Assembly (NCBI GenBank): GCA_018650795.1
Contig: JABIFG010000118.1
Location: 81,731 to 145,730, forward strand
DNA from: Fidelibacterota bacterium
GTDB lineage: Bacteria > Fidelibacterota > UBA8477 > JABMPR01
Length of the DNA: 64,000 nt
Direction: 5' to 3'
Every line of letters starts with the position of its first letter. Position 1 is the stretch's first letter. The translations under genes were made by a program, and so were the position numbers. The notes under the pieces were generated by a model that worked only from the letters and a program-made list of their open reading frames with translations, did no database searches and was not told the DNA's origin. This document shows, one piece after another, positions 63,893 through 64,000 of this stretch.

Positions 63893-64000
63893 TCAATAAA
63901 TATGTGTATAGAGTATCCTTAATCCAATTCCAAGTAGAATCAGACCACCAAATACCTCAACGCCCTTGCCAATTAGTTTTCCTGCTACCTTTCCAAGTTG
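63893..64000 (-). CDS. mntP: MntP-like manganese efflux pump, C-terminal end
   Basis: The last 35 codons are in the window: 'QLGKVAGKLIGKGVEVFGGLILLGIGLRILYTHIY' and a TGA. The 'G..GK..E..GGLILIGIG.KIL' ending is that of MntP/YebN, an inner-membrane Mn2+ exporter. Too short for the ORF track. The gene continues beyond the right edge. Confidence 0.7.
   Translation of the reverse strand, partial: QLGKVAGKLIGKGVEVFGGLILLGIGLRILYTHIY

Overview
The window looks like a chromosome segment from a Gram-negative FCB-group bacterium, most likely Candidatus Marinimicrobia (Neomarinimicrobiota) or a near relative. This is an inference. It rests on three secreted proteins with C-terminal 'PNPFNP' sorting tails, a one-piece propeller/histidine-kinase/receiver/AraC regulator, a TonB-dependent receptor paired with a surface beta-propeller, and lipoproteins with lipobox cysteines. 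No rRNA or other phylogenetic marker is present to settle it.

Layout. 1-8.5 kb: start of an OPT peptide transporter, an unusual methyltransferase-like/PlsC/zinc-ribbon fusion, a STAS protein, a CsgG-type lipoprotein, a PutP-like symporter and small unknown proteins. 8.5-15.9 kb: P5C dehydrogenase behind a perfect palindrome, a carboxylesterase, a rhodanese lipoprotein, a Fur/PerR regulator with its own operator-like palindrome, an rRNA methyltransferase, citrate synthase and a lone receiver protein. 15.9-28 kb: three large odd minus-strand genes (a 1545-aa acyl-CoA-synthetase/GNAT fusion, a 607-aa cysteine-rich protein of unknown function, and a 991-aa receiver/PEP-synthase-N-domain protein) with gdhA among them. 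28.2-34 kb: a tightly packed operon for alanine dehydrogenase, a CoA-transferase, a complete 2-oxoacid:ferredoxin oxidoreductase and a universal stress protein. 34-41.5 kb: an HD hydrolase, a NhaD-like antiporter, unknown proteins, a cobalamin adenosyltransferase, an IMPase and an alanine symporter. 41.7-45.4 kb: a cobalamin riboswitch driving a BtuB-like receptor and a BtuG-like propeller. 45.5-50.7 kb: RNA methyltransferase, TypA, RNase HI and a cold-shock protein. 51.3-61.7 kb: rhodanese plus GDCCVxC protein, the decayed tail of a TPP enzyme, the hybrid sensor, and two sorting-tail secreted proteins. 61.9 kb to the end: a 3' half of a tRNA-Met gene that looks like an attachment-site scar, followed by probable island cargo (HTH protein, HsmA-like protein, MntP-like pump).

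How it fits together. Much of the window serves peptide and amino-acid catabolism. OPT, PutP-like and AGCS transporters bring in peptides, proline and alanine. P5C dehydrogenase and glutamate dehydrogenase handle proline and glutamate. Alanine dehydrogenase feeds a ferredoxin-dependent 2-oxoacid oxidoreductase whose acyl-CoA can be handled by the CoA-transferase, and citrate synthase takes acetyl-CoA into the TCA cycle. Cobalamin capture (riboswitch, BtuB, BtuG) and adenosylation (PduO-type enzyme) form a second theme.

The strongest leads for new biology are the acyl-CoA-synthetase/GNAT megafusion, the receiver-controlled PEP-synthase-like protein, the 607-aa cysteine-rich protein, the intrinsic terminator lying inside the signal-peptide codons of the riboswitch-controlled receptor, and the tRNA-Met scar. 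All functional statements come from reading translations and motifs by eye; no search was run.
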